Shown: positions 12,231 through 25,302, numbered from the stretch's first letter. The stretch: 64,000 nucleotides of DNA from Ornithodoros turicata (GCF_037126465.1 NC_088210.1:28793511-28857510), one strand, 5' to 3'. Translations and numbers: made by a program. The notes: generated from the letters alone by a model not told the origin.

Positions 12231-13668
12231 TTTTTTACAGAAATCCCTCGTTTTAGTACAGCAAAATAGAGTCATTCACATAACTAGTGTAACGGCATGC
12301 ATAACTTTTTTGCGTAGGTTGATAATCCAGAATACATGAATATCTATATATGTTTCCATCTATGAAGGGTCCCTTCGGCTCCATCATAAATGCATTAATA
12401 CAGTTTTCGCGCGATCTTGATGACATGGTGAACAGAAATGAAACTAATGTATTTCGCACAGTGCATACATATTTACAATTGATATAAGGAAGGTTATATG
12501 AATAGAAGTATAGTATTTGCGAACCGTAAATAGCGTACAATACCGAAACACGCGAGCAACAAGAATAAAATATCAGTGGTAAAATCGTGCAAATTTGTGC
12601 TTCATGATTGAGAAAAATTCTTCTATATTACCTTTCGAAGAAGACATGCAAAATGTCCGATTTCTTCCACGGGACTAGAACAAATTTCGTGCACGCGAAA
12701 GAACGTACCAAGTATATATAAATTTAGCGGCTTTTCGACGATTTAGTTGGCATTCTTTCTATATAGCTGTCTCAACCACATGGTACACCACGCAGAACTA
12801 AAAAAAAAACAATAAAAATTGCGCATACATGCGGTTTACGCGGCATGGCAACTGTACATAACGTTGTACTGCATTAATAAATAGTATAAAAAACAATCAG
12901 AGCCGTGTTGAAGCGGTAAAAAAAAAAAAGACAGGAAAAGAGAGAGAACGTCTGTCAGACCTACACACCGCGCGCAAACCGCGTTTGCACGCAAGCGTCT
13001 TTTGCCTATTTACATATGTATATCAGTAACTGTTCTACGTACGGTGATGTATAAAACTATTCAAACCTTATGAAAGCATGCATACGTTCAGCCATATACA
13101 GGTACACTTCATAGGTGCTATACACTGTGTGAACAAAAGGTCACAGTCTATATACCTGTACAAAACAGCGCACAGTCAAGGATGGCATTTTGTACTTTAA
13201 CCCGATATTTGTACTGAAATGTTGAAGATCCGTCACGAAAAAATCTAAAAATCTCGGAAAATACAGTTAAGAATATTTTGCTGCGGTTCTCCGTTACGCA
13301 CCACCTTCTGAAACAGCACGTTTGTCGCAAAAGGGGGGCGAACTGGTGCAGACTATAGCTGAGATGGACGTAGAGATGGAGTTTCGTAGTGCAGCGTTCA
13401 TAAATTGATGCACCACGAGGTCAGACGCTACAAACGCATGGCTGGAGATGTGTTGCATGACCTCTCTGTACCTGCCTCTTGCATGCTCGGTGCTGTGGAA
13501 CTCACACACACGTCTGCAGCGTTCAGCAGGTCACAGACAGTACTAGACGCGTCTGCCAAATACGGAGGCCTTCTGGAACATTGCTTGACACAAGCAACGG
13601 TGTCCCTGTATGTTTCTGGTACTGTTTAGCTTGATCCTTGAGCTGTCGCCGGCTGTTGCGTGCTTTGT

Positions 13669-16600
13669 TCAGAGGTAGCTGTTCTGTTGTTTGCCGTTGG
13701 CAGTTTCAGCCGTCGAGGCGTCACTCACTAACACAGTGCTTTGCGCGTCTGGGTTGCTGTTGAGTTTGCTGTGAGTTGTGCCGTAGATGAAGTAGCCAGT
13801 GAGACCTGGATTACAGGAGAAAGATGAGAGTATGCACTAAAGTACAATGAATAGTTTGTACATACGAAGGAGTGCCGTTATCTGAAGTGTTATTGATACT
13901 GACGTCGTCACGGGCACCTTCGGCAAGCCAATCGTCATTGTCAAAGCTCTCGGGAGACTATACGAGTCCGGTAAGCACGGTCCCAGAGTATACGAAACCG
14001 GGATGCACGAGGGTCGACCTACCAGCTCCCGTGGCGTAGTGGTTAGGACCACCGCTTTCCACGCCGAGACTGGAAGGTGACGCGGTTTCCAATCCATGCA
14101 CCGGTAGTGCAGCGGCTGAAGTCGGCCCAGGACGCATACTAACCCCCCCCCCGTCCCCCACTCCTTCTTGCTGTCCTCTCTCCATCTGTACGCTCATAGC
14201 CATAGTTCTTTGCGGCCCAAACGCGGAATTAAAAAAAAAAAGGACGAGGGTCAACCATCTGTTCTTCTCATTCTTCAGTCTACACGTCTTTGACCATCGT
14301 CCAGAGCTCTGGTTATTATTCTGAGAGGAAATCGAACACTACACATGTCAAAGCGCACATCAGCACGCACATATAGACGTCCCACCGAACCTTCAAGTCA
14401 TACAATTGTTGATTGATGATGTATGATTGATGTATGATTCATTGACTACACATCTAGCTCCCAGCTGTGCCACGGAGGATCGAGGTACCGATGAGGACCG
14501 TACTGGCAGTGGAGATTTTTGTAAGCGCACCACGTCACGAACGAATGTCTCCCATTTCAAGACTGTTCGCTCCGTTGCATATTTGTGGAACAGAACTAGA
14601 GAAAGTGAAAGAAGGAAGCCACTGAAATGGTCAGCCAGCTGTAGGACTCGAACCCACATCTTCAGGATTGTGTACCGTTCTGGATTCAGTGACTTCCTTC
14701 TTTCATTGTTCTTGGGCACTTGAGGCTTTCTGTTGTCCCTTATTCTGTGTTCTAGCCTCAGAACATAATTTACCATCAAGAACCACGGGGCTCTCAGAGC
14801 AAACAGACGTGTCACTCACCAAGTCCTACCCAGATTAGAAGACGAAGCCATGTAAGAGGCTGCAGCGTTGTCATCAGTGCCGCGTTAATGACAATGCTCA
14901 AGACTGGCAGCAAAGGCACAAAAGGCATCTGAAGTAAAGAGGTCGCAAGACAGATTAACAGAGGTAGGTGTATATATTGATTGAAAAGATGCGCATGTGT
15001 TTACAGGAACCGACATTTTGAACATAGATAAGGATGGCTGATATTTTGATTTGATTTGATTTGGGATTTTCTGGCACACGGATATCAGAGATCAAACTGT
15101 GCCTGGCCAGGTACAGTGCTTAGTTGTCTAAGGTCAGTTGGATTGATTCGTTGTCCGTTACGTCGTGTCACTGGGCGTGTGTCCATCTCTGGTAATGCTC
15201 TACAGTGAGCAACGTATGGTCAATTTTCAAATCGTTGTCAGTAGTAATTTTTTGCCTTAGGCACAGTGTGTCACTGTTATAGGTGTGGTACTTTGGATAC
15301 CTCCAGGCGAGGGAGTCGCAAGGATGGCTGATATACAGCAGTCTACGGCAGCATGATATTATCGAATCGAAAGAATATGACCTACCTTGTAACGTTGTTC
15401 GTAGACGAACTGCTCGTGAATGGTGATGATGAAGAACAAAAGAAGGAGAAGTACCACAAGAAGAACCGTCACCGCTACAGCCCACCACACGCCCTCGGAC
15501 AGTTCGTCACCAACGTTCCGGACAAAGAACCCAAGGATGAAGGTCAGCCCGATGAGTCCCGTTACGCAAAGACCGATGACCATGTCTGTGGGCAAGTTGC
15601 CGAACACTGGCGCAAGGAATCTGTATGCCGGCTTGATCCTGCAAGCCTGGGGTGCAACTTCTCCGGGGTGGGTACTGCCGTTAGCGACCTTTTCGGTGGC
15701 CTGTCCCATCTCAACAACGTCCTGCAATATGAAGTATTCCCTCTTTACTTTGGAATTCTTCTCAAGCAAAGTCAAAAATCAGGAAACTCGAACAGAACTA
15801 TCCTTACGGTGCAGCAAGTGTCCTTACAGAAAGGTGCCACTCATACAGTGGCGCGAAGACTTGCCTTTATTTACAGCGGTTATTTTATTTAGTCCATGCA
15901 AAGAAGGATTCTATACGCGAAATTTCAATCCTGTTTACGAACGCTGTGCATTTCTGTCAAGATCTGCTGAGCCTCCACAAGTTTCGATGACGTGAGAAGC
16001 GGGTGACGTAATCATAAGAGTACAAATTGCAATGATGTCATATTCTGGAGAGGGCACTCTTCTCCTAGCAACGACGCTGGCGTCCGGAGAGGGCCACGTG
16101 GTGGAGAAGTCACGTGACGCCGATCGAAAGAGGGGAAAATGGGAGAGATGCCTTCTCCCTCCTTGTGTTTTCTCGAAGGTCGGGGGATATGTCACGTGGG
16201 GCTCCGCTAACCCAGTGCAAAAAGTGAGCCCCCCGGAAGACGCGAAGAGCAACAACGTTGCCAGATGAGAGCCGAGCGCTCCGTCGGAGCCTAACATGAC
16301 GTCACAGTTCTCAAATATAAAAATTACTTTTTTTGGCTTTCGCGTTTGGCTTTGGAATGTAAAGTGAGACCCAATAAGATTTCAGTAACATAACTTTGGT
16401 AGGATTGACACGAGATTTAGTCCGTAGTGGCACTTTAAATCAGCGGAGCGCGTGTCATCGGGAGCTGATAGACAGCTGGAAACGAGATTGGGATGATCCA
16501 CTGTCCCGTTGAAGGGAGGGTCGGTGCACACAACGGATGCGTTCGCGTTTCGGCTTCTCAGGAGCACTGCGCCGTTTATCTGATGTACCTTCGGTGGCCT

Positions 16601-19046
16601 CGATCACGTGCTTGTATTGGTAATCAGGGAACCGCATACATGCACCATTGGCCACCGGACGGTGCGTCAGATAAACGGCCCGGTGCTCCAGAGAAGCCGA
16701 AACGCGAACGCATCCTGTGCGTATCGACCCTCCCTCCAAGGGGATACTGGATCATCCCAATCTCTTTTCCAGCTGTCAATCAGAGCCCGATGACACGCGC
16801 TCCCCTGTTGAAGGCAAGTCTGTGCGCCACTGTATAGTCATCTTTCATCCTAAGCTCAGCTAACCCCTAGCTGCCCTGTCTTCCAGACGTGAGTCAGAAA
16901 CTCTTGCTTCTCTACGTACCTTCCTGGAAGGCTCCTTGTATCGGAACATGATTATTCCACCGCTGACAACCAGGTAGGCGAACAGCGTGCCTATGGACAT
17001 CATCTCCACCAGGGTCTCGATGTCCAATATGACTGCAAGGACCGCCGCCAGGGCCGAGAACACGTACATGGAGATGAGCGGGATCTGGGTCCTCTTGTTG
17101 ACGAAGCCGAAGATCTTCATGATGAGCCCGTCGTCTGCCATGGCGTAGGCGATTCTGGTCAAGGCGTACAGTGTTCCAATGAGAACAGTGGACATGCCGC
17201 ACAAGGCACCGATGATAACGACGATCTGCAACATTGTACGTGCACATGGAAAGTTAGGAAAAGAAATACAAGCACTACCTCGAACCGCGTCGCGACATCT
17301 CTTGGAAATGGCTGCATGACAATCCTGGCAACCTTCATTGGATGGCTGCGTGTAGGCCAAGTTGGTTACAGGACGACGGTGGATGAACGTCGCCCTTTAA
17401 CAACACGGCAGCGTTTCCAAGTTACCCTTAAGTTGCAAACAGAATGCATTAAGACAATCGCAGTGTCAAAGAATGTCGCCCGCAGCAGCACTGTTCCTGT
17501 GGCACCAGTGCACTTTTGCTTTTCTGGGTGCCGCAAGGTTCCAGCACTGGCAGAAGCGACTGATATATTTTATAAGAGACTTGCTTTTATTAGACTTGGA
17601 AGGTTTACATGTTTCACGTAAAGTATTACCTCTCTTGTGTCCCATGTCTCTGTATGTCTCACCGTATTGTGAAAAGCTCTGTGCACAAGACAGTCTCACG
17701 AGCTCTGCTCACGTCCATGCGATTGATCTTATTCAGACACTTCACCAATTTTTTAAGCTATTGGTAATGTTAGCTCCAGAGTTAGTACTGTCTCGAGCAT
17801 ATTTTCATAATGAAACCGGCAATGTGCCACGTTCTAGACAAGCAAATCCAAGAGACGCGCTTAGGGGCTGTGTCACTGGCATTCTACAACGAAAAGGCAA
17901 TAGGGCCCCCTTTACAGAGACCTCTGACGAGTCGTAAGACACAAGCTGAAATATATGTGCGTTTATTATATTGATTTATATTATAAATATGTTTTGAGTC
18001 AGAATTGTTGGTATTTTCACATTAAAGCGTAATTACAAATCACTAGCAAGTGAAAACCTAAATGACAATCGATATACTCTCCCATAAAATGTTCAAAATG
18101 AGAAATGAAAACACACCTTAGCCCATACAGCTCCGTTCGCCTCCAACGCATCAGGAAGTCCAGAGTCCGGAATGATATCTTTGTAGTTGATCATCAGCGT
18201 CAGTACTGCAGACACAGCCACGTAGAGGACGGTGACCACCGTCATAGAGATGAACGTCGCAATAGGAAGCGACTTCTGTGGATTGACAGCTTCCTCTCCA
18301 GAGGCAGCAATGGCATCGAAACCGACGTACGCGAAGAAGCAGGACGCCGACGCCGCTAAGACCCCGTGGACCCCGTACGGAGTAAACCCCCCGGTCTCTG
18401 GGTTGGTCCAGTTGTTGAAGTCGGCGAAGTAGGCCCCAACACCGATGATAATGAACAGGACAAATATGTTCACACAGCAGAGAATGTTGTTAAGCCACGA
18501 TGTCGCCTGAACCCCGACGGACATGAACGCTACGTAAAGAACGATTATGAGGAGAGCTAGGAAATCTGGGTGAGAAGACAGGTACGGTCCGGGCATCTCC
18601 CCGGTGACGTTACTGATGTACTCTTTAATGGCCCCGTGTGTCAGAGAGTCAATGTACGAGCTGCACGCTCTGGAGACAGCGGATATTCCGATAACGTTCT
18701 CAAGGACGACATTCCAGCCGACGAAGAACGCCCAGAATTCGCCGACGGAGAAATACGAATAGGAATACGCGGAACCCGCGCGAGGAAAACGCACACCAAA
18801 TTCGGCGTAGGCTAAGGCGGCCAAGAGGGACGCGATGCCAGCGATGATGTAAGATACGATCAGAGCAGGCCCAGCGATACTTTTGGCGACGGAGGGCGAA
18901 AGGACGTAGATGCCTGAACCCATCATGTGACCGATGCCCAGTAAGGTAATGTCAAACGTGGTGAGGCATCGCTTGAGGCTTGTCTGCATGTGATCCGCAG
19001 TCGGCTCCTTGGTTCGCCGGAGCTTGTGTAGAAAGGAAGAAACCAT
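13669..19046 (-). CDS. Cationic amino acid transporter (CAT/SLC7-type), gene 2
   Basis: Predicted plasma-membrane cationic amino acid transporter, paralogue of gene 1. Minus-strand coding exons: 19046-18117, 17225-16920, 15721-15386, 14928-14820, 13805-13669. Phases 0,0,0,1 match gene 1 exactly, and the product is 605 aa. Landmarks are GSGIYVL (res. 43-49), YAEFGVRFPRAGSAY (80-94), GEFWAFFVGWNVVLE (102-116), GFDAIAASGEEAVNPQ, TRIAYAMADDG, VPLLPVLSIVIN and FIYGTTHSK. An Asn-Val-Thr site at 146-148 lies in a likely extracellular loop. The start is set one codon-context after an acceptor at 19062, with the N-terminus MVSSFLHKLRRTK matching gene 1. The small exon 14928-14820 was found by homology to gene 1 exon 4 and ends in a strong GTGAGT donor. 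The cytosolic tail is about 20 residues shorter than in gene 1. Confidence 0.92.
14024..14241 (+). mobile_element. Ruka-like SINE with internal deletion
   Basis: A tRNA-like head (GTGGCGTAGTGGTTAGGACC) and B-box-like region are followed directly by GAAGTCGGCCCAGGACGC, so ~60 bp of the usual body is missing. The copy ends in an A tract at 14231-14241. It lies in CAT gene 2 intron 4, antisense to the gene. Confidence 0.75.
14607..14775 (+). mobile_element. tRNA-head foldback SINE, incomplete copy
   Basis: A GAAAGAAGGAAGCCACTGAA arm and a reversed B-box segment (GGACTCGAACCCACATCTTC) are followed by a shortened right arm ending CTTCCTTCTTTC, then the body (TTGAGGC ... CTCAGAACAT) shared with 28298-28370 and 43478-43550. 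It lies in CAT gene 2 intron 4. Confidence 0.6.
16445..16803. mobile_element. 359-bp inverted-repeat (foldback/MITE) element in CAT gene 2 intron 2
   Basis: The outer ends GGAGCGCGTGTCATCGGG and CCCGATGACACGCGCTCC are perfect complements. Pairing continues inwards through most of the element, including GGTGCGTCAGATAAACGG against its complement on the left. There is no transposase, and I see no clear target duplication. Confidence 0.75.
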
Positions 19047-19061
19047 TTTGACTGCGCCACC

Positions 19062-21352
19062 CTGAAATGCAAAATGCGTATTGTGTGAGCTGCACGTCGT
19101 GTGTGTGTTTTCGTATCCCATATTTCCCCGATACCTCCACAGTGAACAAGTTTTTTTTTTTTTTTTTTACGCAGTTTGCCCACTGTTACTCTTTGAGACC
19201 CAGTCTCCCCAAAAGACAAAAGTCACGAGCTTATGGGGAACAGAGGTGATACTCGATCAGTTTTGGTGATGTCAGTCATTTGACACTTGTTAAACACGCC
19301 AGCTAATTGGCCGGCAATGTGCATTCACCTCCTAATGCGATCTTAATATTGAACGTCAATGAATAGGACAGACTCACCCCAAGACCAGTCTGTCAGTAAT
19401 TGTTTTTGAAACTCAAACCGGTTGAAATCACATGTTTGGCAATGGTATGTGTAAGAAAACAATACCTATACATATGTGTACACCAAAACGAAGCATATTT
19501 CTTATTTCTTTCTATCAGAGAGACAGATATATATATACATGATGAAGTGTCATACTGAAGTGGCATACTGAAGTGGCATATACTAAAATGGCTATTCTGG
19601 AAAATAGTGTTACCTTTGAGATTTTATGTAATAGCCAAAAAAACAACACGCATAGTCCTTTTAAATCAGTTCATTCAACACATCGAGATGCAGAAAAAAA
19701 TGATGTTGCATATACAACTTGACTACACAGTGAACATAAGTATACTAATCCGTTGCTCGATGGCAGTTTCTTCTGAGACAGCGAAGTTGTATCATATATG
19801 CATCAATAATTCAGTATAAAAACAGCTCGGAACACTTTTTTTTTTATGAGCCGACTTCGTAGTATGCCTTCATGAAGTTTATAAGCTTTTATAGACGCGT
19901 GTCTATGGTGCGTGACAAAGGAGAATGGGGATGCACCGAAGCATCTTCTGAACGAAGCAACCGATAAAATGTTTGTTCTTCATATGAAACCTTCCTATTC
20001 GTGCCGTTGTTCACACGAAATCTTCGGATGCGACCATTTTGAGACTGAGAAAACCAAGCAAACCTCACCTTCATTTTGAACCGTCTCCTGTGCCGTCCAC
20101 GGAGAAAAATCCCAACTTCGAGACTTAACCTCAAGTGTGCCTCACCACCACGGATGGAAGAAACCAACTCACTGACGAATATGAGTCTGAGACACGCGGC
20201 TTAACTGCTGCCACAATGAGAGAGGGTACGTCAACCCAACTGATCTCCCATTGGTCGGCAATTCCATAGAGCACGAGTGTCCAATTTCACATTCGCGTCG
20301 TTCAATGAAGGAGACGGTTCTTCGCATGTTAAGATTAGCCGGTTCTACTTTCTCCCTGCATAAACGCTCTCACGCAGTGTGGCAATTAGTCTTGAACAGT
20401 CTTGAAGCACCCTCGGAAGCCGGCCTCTGATGGCAGTGCGGGAGGGGCAACTGCCAATTTCCCAGAGGGGGCGCCGCTCGACATTTTTTCTTTTGTTTTC
20501 TTTTTTTTGTGTGTGGAATTTAAATTTTCGAATAGTGTTTTGCTACTTCGCTTTTCACTCTGTCACTTTTACCCACTTAGGACATCACTGAAGAACCTGG
20601 TACATTCTAAAAAAGGGGGTAAATTGAAGAGCAGTTTTCAGCCAGACTTGGAGGTATCCTGAGTACCGTACTCTAAATACTGTATCTGAAATACTTTTGT
20701 TGATATCTTAGTATCTTACTGAGTACGCTTCGTGAAAAGTATTTGTACTGTAATTAAAATACTTTCCGTTTCAGTATTTAGTACTCAGTACTCTAATTAC
20801 TCTGATTTTTGTCGAGTATTCAGATGGGCATTTTCTTTTTCTTTTTTTTTCCCGCACCTGACAACAGTTGACCTTTCCAAGCCGTTCCATAGGAAGTCCA
20901 CGCTGTTATCATTTGGCTTGAAACACCACGTGCGTTCTGACCTTAGATTGGGCTCTCAGGAAATGTTTTTCATTGTTGCATGTCCGGTGCATCTGGTCCC
21001 CCAAAGGACGAAAAACACTCTTGTTTTCTTTTTTCTTTTTTTATAGTGTGTAGCACAGAACGTTCATGCAATAAAATAAACTGCGATACGTGTGGGTAGC
21101 TAAATACGTACGAAGTGCTCACATATAAAGTCTGGGCGTTAATTTTTGTTCCTCGCTGTTGCTGGCGAAATCCTTTTGTAGTCAGCGTTTAGGGAGGAGG
21201 AAGGTATAGACTTCACACTTACTCAGACTGAAATTTATCATGGGATGGCTGTGTTTCATAGTATTTGTACTGAAAACTCCGTCTGAAGCTCTGATGAGAA
21301 CGTATATGCTCCGATCTCTGAAAAGTAGTGAGCTCTAAATGCACGGGGATAC
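19062..21352. other. Region upstream of CAT gene 2, no confident gene
   Basis: The acceptor at 19062-19064 implies an upstream 5' non-coding exon for CAT gene 2, and it should lie here. One possibility on the minus strand is the segment ending CAAAATGAAG before GTGAGG near 20070, but nothing links it to the gene. A long T run occurs at 19151-19168. AT-rich TACT-type repeat sequence occurs at 20650-20820. Confidence 0.35.
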
Positions 21353-21576
21353 CGCTGGAAGACAATGCGATAATCTGAAAGCACGAGAGCTTTCTTTGAA
21401 CCCGCAGCTGTCTCAAAAACAGTCCACTCCTTAAAGTCCGCAGCATTCATGTCCACTATCGAGTTAGAATTATTGGAGATCATATTAAATGAAATTCCCT
21501 GAACTCCGTTCTCTATACGCGCGCAGGCTTTCGTTTGTTCGTCCAAGTTACTTGAATATTTTGTATATGTACCAGA
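21353..21576 (-). CDS. Putative orphan coding exon, family unassigned
   Basis: An acceptor TTTTTATCAG at 21577-21579 and a possible donor GTATCC at 21352 bound 74 codons in an open frame. The composition is coding-like and polar (KACARIENGVQGISFNM, ADFKEWTVFETAAGSKKA, DYRIVFQR). Alternating hydrophobic residues would suit a beta-sheet secreted protein. A tick lipocalin exon is one guess, but its Cys pattern is not evident. No partner exons were found. Confidence 0.3.
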
Positions 21577-23449
21577 CTGATAAAAATGCAGCCAAACAAA
21601 CTGGACATCAACGTACTTGAGTACACTCTGCAGAAGACGGACCCTGATCAACAACTTGCAGGAGGCACGTCTCTTCTTTACACTGCATCAATCGAGCTGA
21701 CGTCAAAAAGGACCAGATTCAACCAGTCACGTTGCCTATCCGTTTCCCGTTGTTTTAGCAGGTGGTACGCCGAGTATGGCAACACTTGTACGTGTACCTT
21801 GCGCGCTCAGCTAGCGAACAGAATACCGGCAACAAACACGTGTCGTAATGACCCTTTCATTGCAGTTTCCGGCATTCATATTCCAGCAATATCGACTCGT
21901 GACGCGGTGCAAGTACAGTATTTTACACCTACATTCATGGTTTATTGCGCTTTTGTTGAGGGTGTTACGTGACACCGCGACATTGACGTCACCGCTGTCT
22001 AGAAGAACTAACATATTTAGCGCCACGAGAAGTATGTGGATCTCTGCAGGTTGCACTAGACTTCAGTGATATCAAAGATGCTTGTTGGCATATTGGAAAT
22101 GTTTAATTTCTGTCACAACACACAACAAGCAGTGGACCGCCAAACCAAGCCTGTTCACACTTTCTCGATAACCCTTCGTAACAATCTCACTGTCCCTGGG
22201 GCCTCCCTTCGAGCCCTCGACTCATGAATAGTGGAGATCACTAAGTGCTCGTGGTTCTTGGAATGGCGAGATTAAAATATTTGATGAGATCGAAGACAAT
22301 AGGTTCTCCCGGCCTGAAGATACCACTTGCAACAATATCCAGGGTTTGTTTCTAGCAGTCTCCACAGGAACTCTATAGCCGTGAGGTCCCGCGAGGTTGC
22401 CGTCAGGCTAATTCAGAAGCCAAGAAAGGTACACAATTCCGTGTAGGTTATTGCTGTGTTGTCAAGAAGCTGCAACAGCAGAAAGGATCTGACCTGACAT
22501 ACCCTGCGTCAGAACCCATACAGGAACTGGAGCAGGGGATCGCTAGACAAAGAGCAGCCACCGCCATGAATCCCTGTAGAGGAGTTCAGCGTGACATGAC
22601 ACAGGGCCATTAAAAAGTTGAACAACAGCACAACAGTCACTTATCCTTAAGGTGTTCAAGGCGATCGAAGAAAAGGGATCGAGGAGGATTCCACGATCTG
22701 CGCCATCGAAACCGTTGACGATATAGTCGTCAGCACGCAGACCCCCCAAAGAAGCGGACAGGGTATTTCCCCCTAAATTTCCGCATATTTGCACAAAAAA
22801 GACGAGGACGACTTTGGTGTGTATTTCTCAGGAAAATCCAAGAACATGATTCGCACTGACAGATAACGTTTTTCACGCACTCCAATACAGTTCTTGTGAT
22901 ACAGGAATCCGCAGCTTCTATTCCTGGAGGAGTGTTAGGCTAACGCCGTCCGGTCCTGGAGGAGTGTTAGGCGGGCTTTCAATTAGAGTTTTAGCTGGGA
23001 AGGGAAGCCGGTAGGCACTTATCGGATAGAACAGGTTGGTGACTACGCTATGCTGCAGCGAGGAAGGAGCAGCAAAGCTAAAAAGCGCGCGGCCGATGTC
23101 ATTCGTTAAAGGTTCACGCTCGTTCCTCCAGCAGCGTATAAGGTGTGGGAGGCAAGAGCGCTAAAGGGCGGAGAAGCACTTCCGTGCTGTACTATTTGTC
23201 GACGAAGAACAGGAAGCAGGAGGATTGATAAGACACGTCCCAGTCGCCTGTATTCATTCGAACACCCAGTACGTTGTGCTCTTGGCTTTCGTCTACCAGC
23301 GCCTCCAGATATTGTTTATGGCGGATCATGTTGCCTATGGGCAGAGCCATAACCTGATGCGATGACCTCGCGGATACGTTGACACGTGTCCCCTTGGAAG
23401 GAGGTTTGTTACGCCGGGTCGCGCTCGCTGGTGATAGCCAAGGCCGTGC
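21577..23449. other. Gene-poor stretch, nothing recognised
   Basis: Only a short direct repeat containing CTGGAGGAGTGTTAGGC (about 22925 and 22958) stands out. Open frames here lack domain features. Confidence 0.4.
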
Positions 23450-23696
23450 TGAAGACTGGGAGGTGGAGGGTTCGAATCCTACCACAGGCTGTCCTGTCTG
23501 AGGTTGTCCCTGGCTTTTCCGAAGACCTCCCAGACGAATGTCGGCGCAGTTCCGCCTGAAGTCGGCCCAGGACGCATACTAACCCCCCTCCCCTGTCCTC
23601 CTACTCCTTCCTGCTGTCCTCTTTCCATCTGTCCACGTCTTTATTTCGCTCATAGCCACAGTTGCTTCGCGGCACTAACGCGAATTTTAAAAAAGA
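23450..23696 (+). mobile_element. Ruka-like SINE, 5'-truncated
   Basis: The B-box-like GGGTTCGAATCCTACC is followed by the full shared body and an A-rich end after GCGGCACTAACGCG. Confidence 0.8.
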
Positions 23697-23821
23697 AACG
23701 GGACGCTGGAAAACGGCAACTTCTCATGAAGTTTCTCTACATGTTCCACCAAAGGAAACCAAACTAAACATAGAACTTCACCGCATAGCACGTTGTGGGG
23801 CAGCCATTTGCCACGAACGAT

Positions 23822-23938
23822 AGGGTTATCGCTTCTGATTCGAAGAAAGAGGGGCGTATGCCTTTTGTGGAAAAATGGTAATTGACACAAAAAGGTGTAC
23901 GCCCCCTCTTTCTTATAGAATCAGAAGCGATAACCCTG
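23822..23938. repeat. Foldback element, about 50-bp arms
   Basis: AGGGTTATCGCTTCTGATTC on the left pairs with GAATCAGAAGCGATAACCCT on the right. The complementarity continues through GAAAGAGGGGCGTA to a short A/T-rich loop. Confidence 0.75.
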
Positions 23939-25302
23939 GCACTCGTTGTACTGGTTGGAGCTCATCATCTTATGCAGTGGAGTTTCGTTTTTTGGAGCGC
24001 CCCTCAAGTTTTCATGCCACCAGACAACTTAGTTTACGATCTGAGTTACGTCCCATGGTGCATCAGTGTTCTTAGCGCCTTATTCACGCGTGTCTGGCGT
24101 TTCTTTCTTGGTACCCAATGGCAATTGAAGCCTAAAGCACCTTTTTGTGCGTATATGTGTGCCAGATCGTAGGTACCCATATCTGCTGTGGGCCTCCAAA
24201 ACGTTGATCTGCAAATGAAAGCTGGCTAAGATTTCGAACAACAACGTGAAACTCTTCTTGCAGATTACCGTGAAAAGCTCAGCACCAAAACACCGCACCC
24301 AAATTCAGTAGGATCGAAAGGCTCAACACGATAAAGTTTTCGAATTTATGTCAACGGGAGCAGAAACATTTTTCGTTCGCATGCGGGGATGTTTCTGGCA
24401 TCGTGTCGGGTAACTTGGAAATCTTCCGCCGGAAAACCGCGTTCTTATCACTATAAACTTTCCTGAGGTCGGCAGACGCACACTCCCAAAGGGAGTCCTT
24501 GAGGATGATAACGAAGGTCTTCGGTTTCTGAGTTTAGCGTCAGGGAATAAGTAAATAAACTTTCGCGCTTTCTAAATGTGATCTTCAAGGCATTGCTTCC
24601 CAACTCCCTTGTCATCGTCGGTCACCAAACGATGATGTCCAGACCACAGCACTTGTTCTCAGACGCCTACGTGTACTCAGAAGACGCGTTCCCATCGACC
24701 TGAAGCAGATAGAGGGATGTGTATGTTCACCCTCTCTTCTTTGTTTTGTGGACGTTGTCCCGTTTCTTTTCTTCTTATCGTACGTGGGGGGCCGAAACGT
24801 TGCACCCCTGTTGTCGCCCCTGGTTTCACTCTTTATATCGCTCGCGAGTACTGTTCCGTTCAAGACCGTGAAATTGTAGAAATATGGCTGAAGAAATCGA
24901 GGCTAAGATTTAGTTGTAAGGTAAGTTTTGTTGCAATACTACTCTGCTTTTTACCCCGGGTGATCTCCCGATGGCCGACTACCGATGCCCTCCTGGAAAA
25001 GGCAGTTCTGAATATAAAATTACTTTATTTGGGACGGACTGCGTTCAAGATGGAAAGTAATTGTTCTGTGATTGGAACGCACAAACAGACGAACACAACG
25101 CAAGCCACTTGAGTCTTGTGTCCGTTTGTCTGTCTGTTCCAACCTCAGAGCAGTTGCTTGCCCTCACGTTCACCAGATGCCTTGTCTCCTCTTACACTTC
25201 ATGTGTGTGTGCGCGCATGAGAGAAACAAGTAGGCGAGAAAGTGAAGAGAATGAGAGCGTGCAAGATTTTGTGTGTGTGTGTGTGTGTGTGTGTCTGTGT
25301 GT

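Larger units (their letters stand above)
10590..13668. other. Region between the two convergent CAT genes (probable 3' UTRs)
   Basis: No coding frame is recognised. The segment holds candidate poly(A) signals for both strands, a hairpin MITE at 11948-12098, a run of Cs near 11608, and AT-rich sequence from 12250 to 13150 of the kind seen in 3' UTRs. Confidence 0.5.

Noticed and set aside
13820..13960. A polar exon-like frame (ESFDNDDWLAEGARDD) on the minus strand
   Set aside because: Joining it to CAT gene 2 exon 5 would break the conserved final-helix frame. It is probably intronic.
13837..14097. Minus-strand frame next to CAT gene 2 exon 5 that looked like its penultimate exon
   Set aside because: It does not match the conserved VPLLPxLSIxxN helix. 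The true exon, homologous to gene 1 exon 4, is at 14928-14820. The frame runs into a SINE.
15353..15995. Long plus-strand frames of 179 and 191 codons
   Set aside because: They are antisense shadows of CAT gene 2 exon 3.
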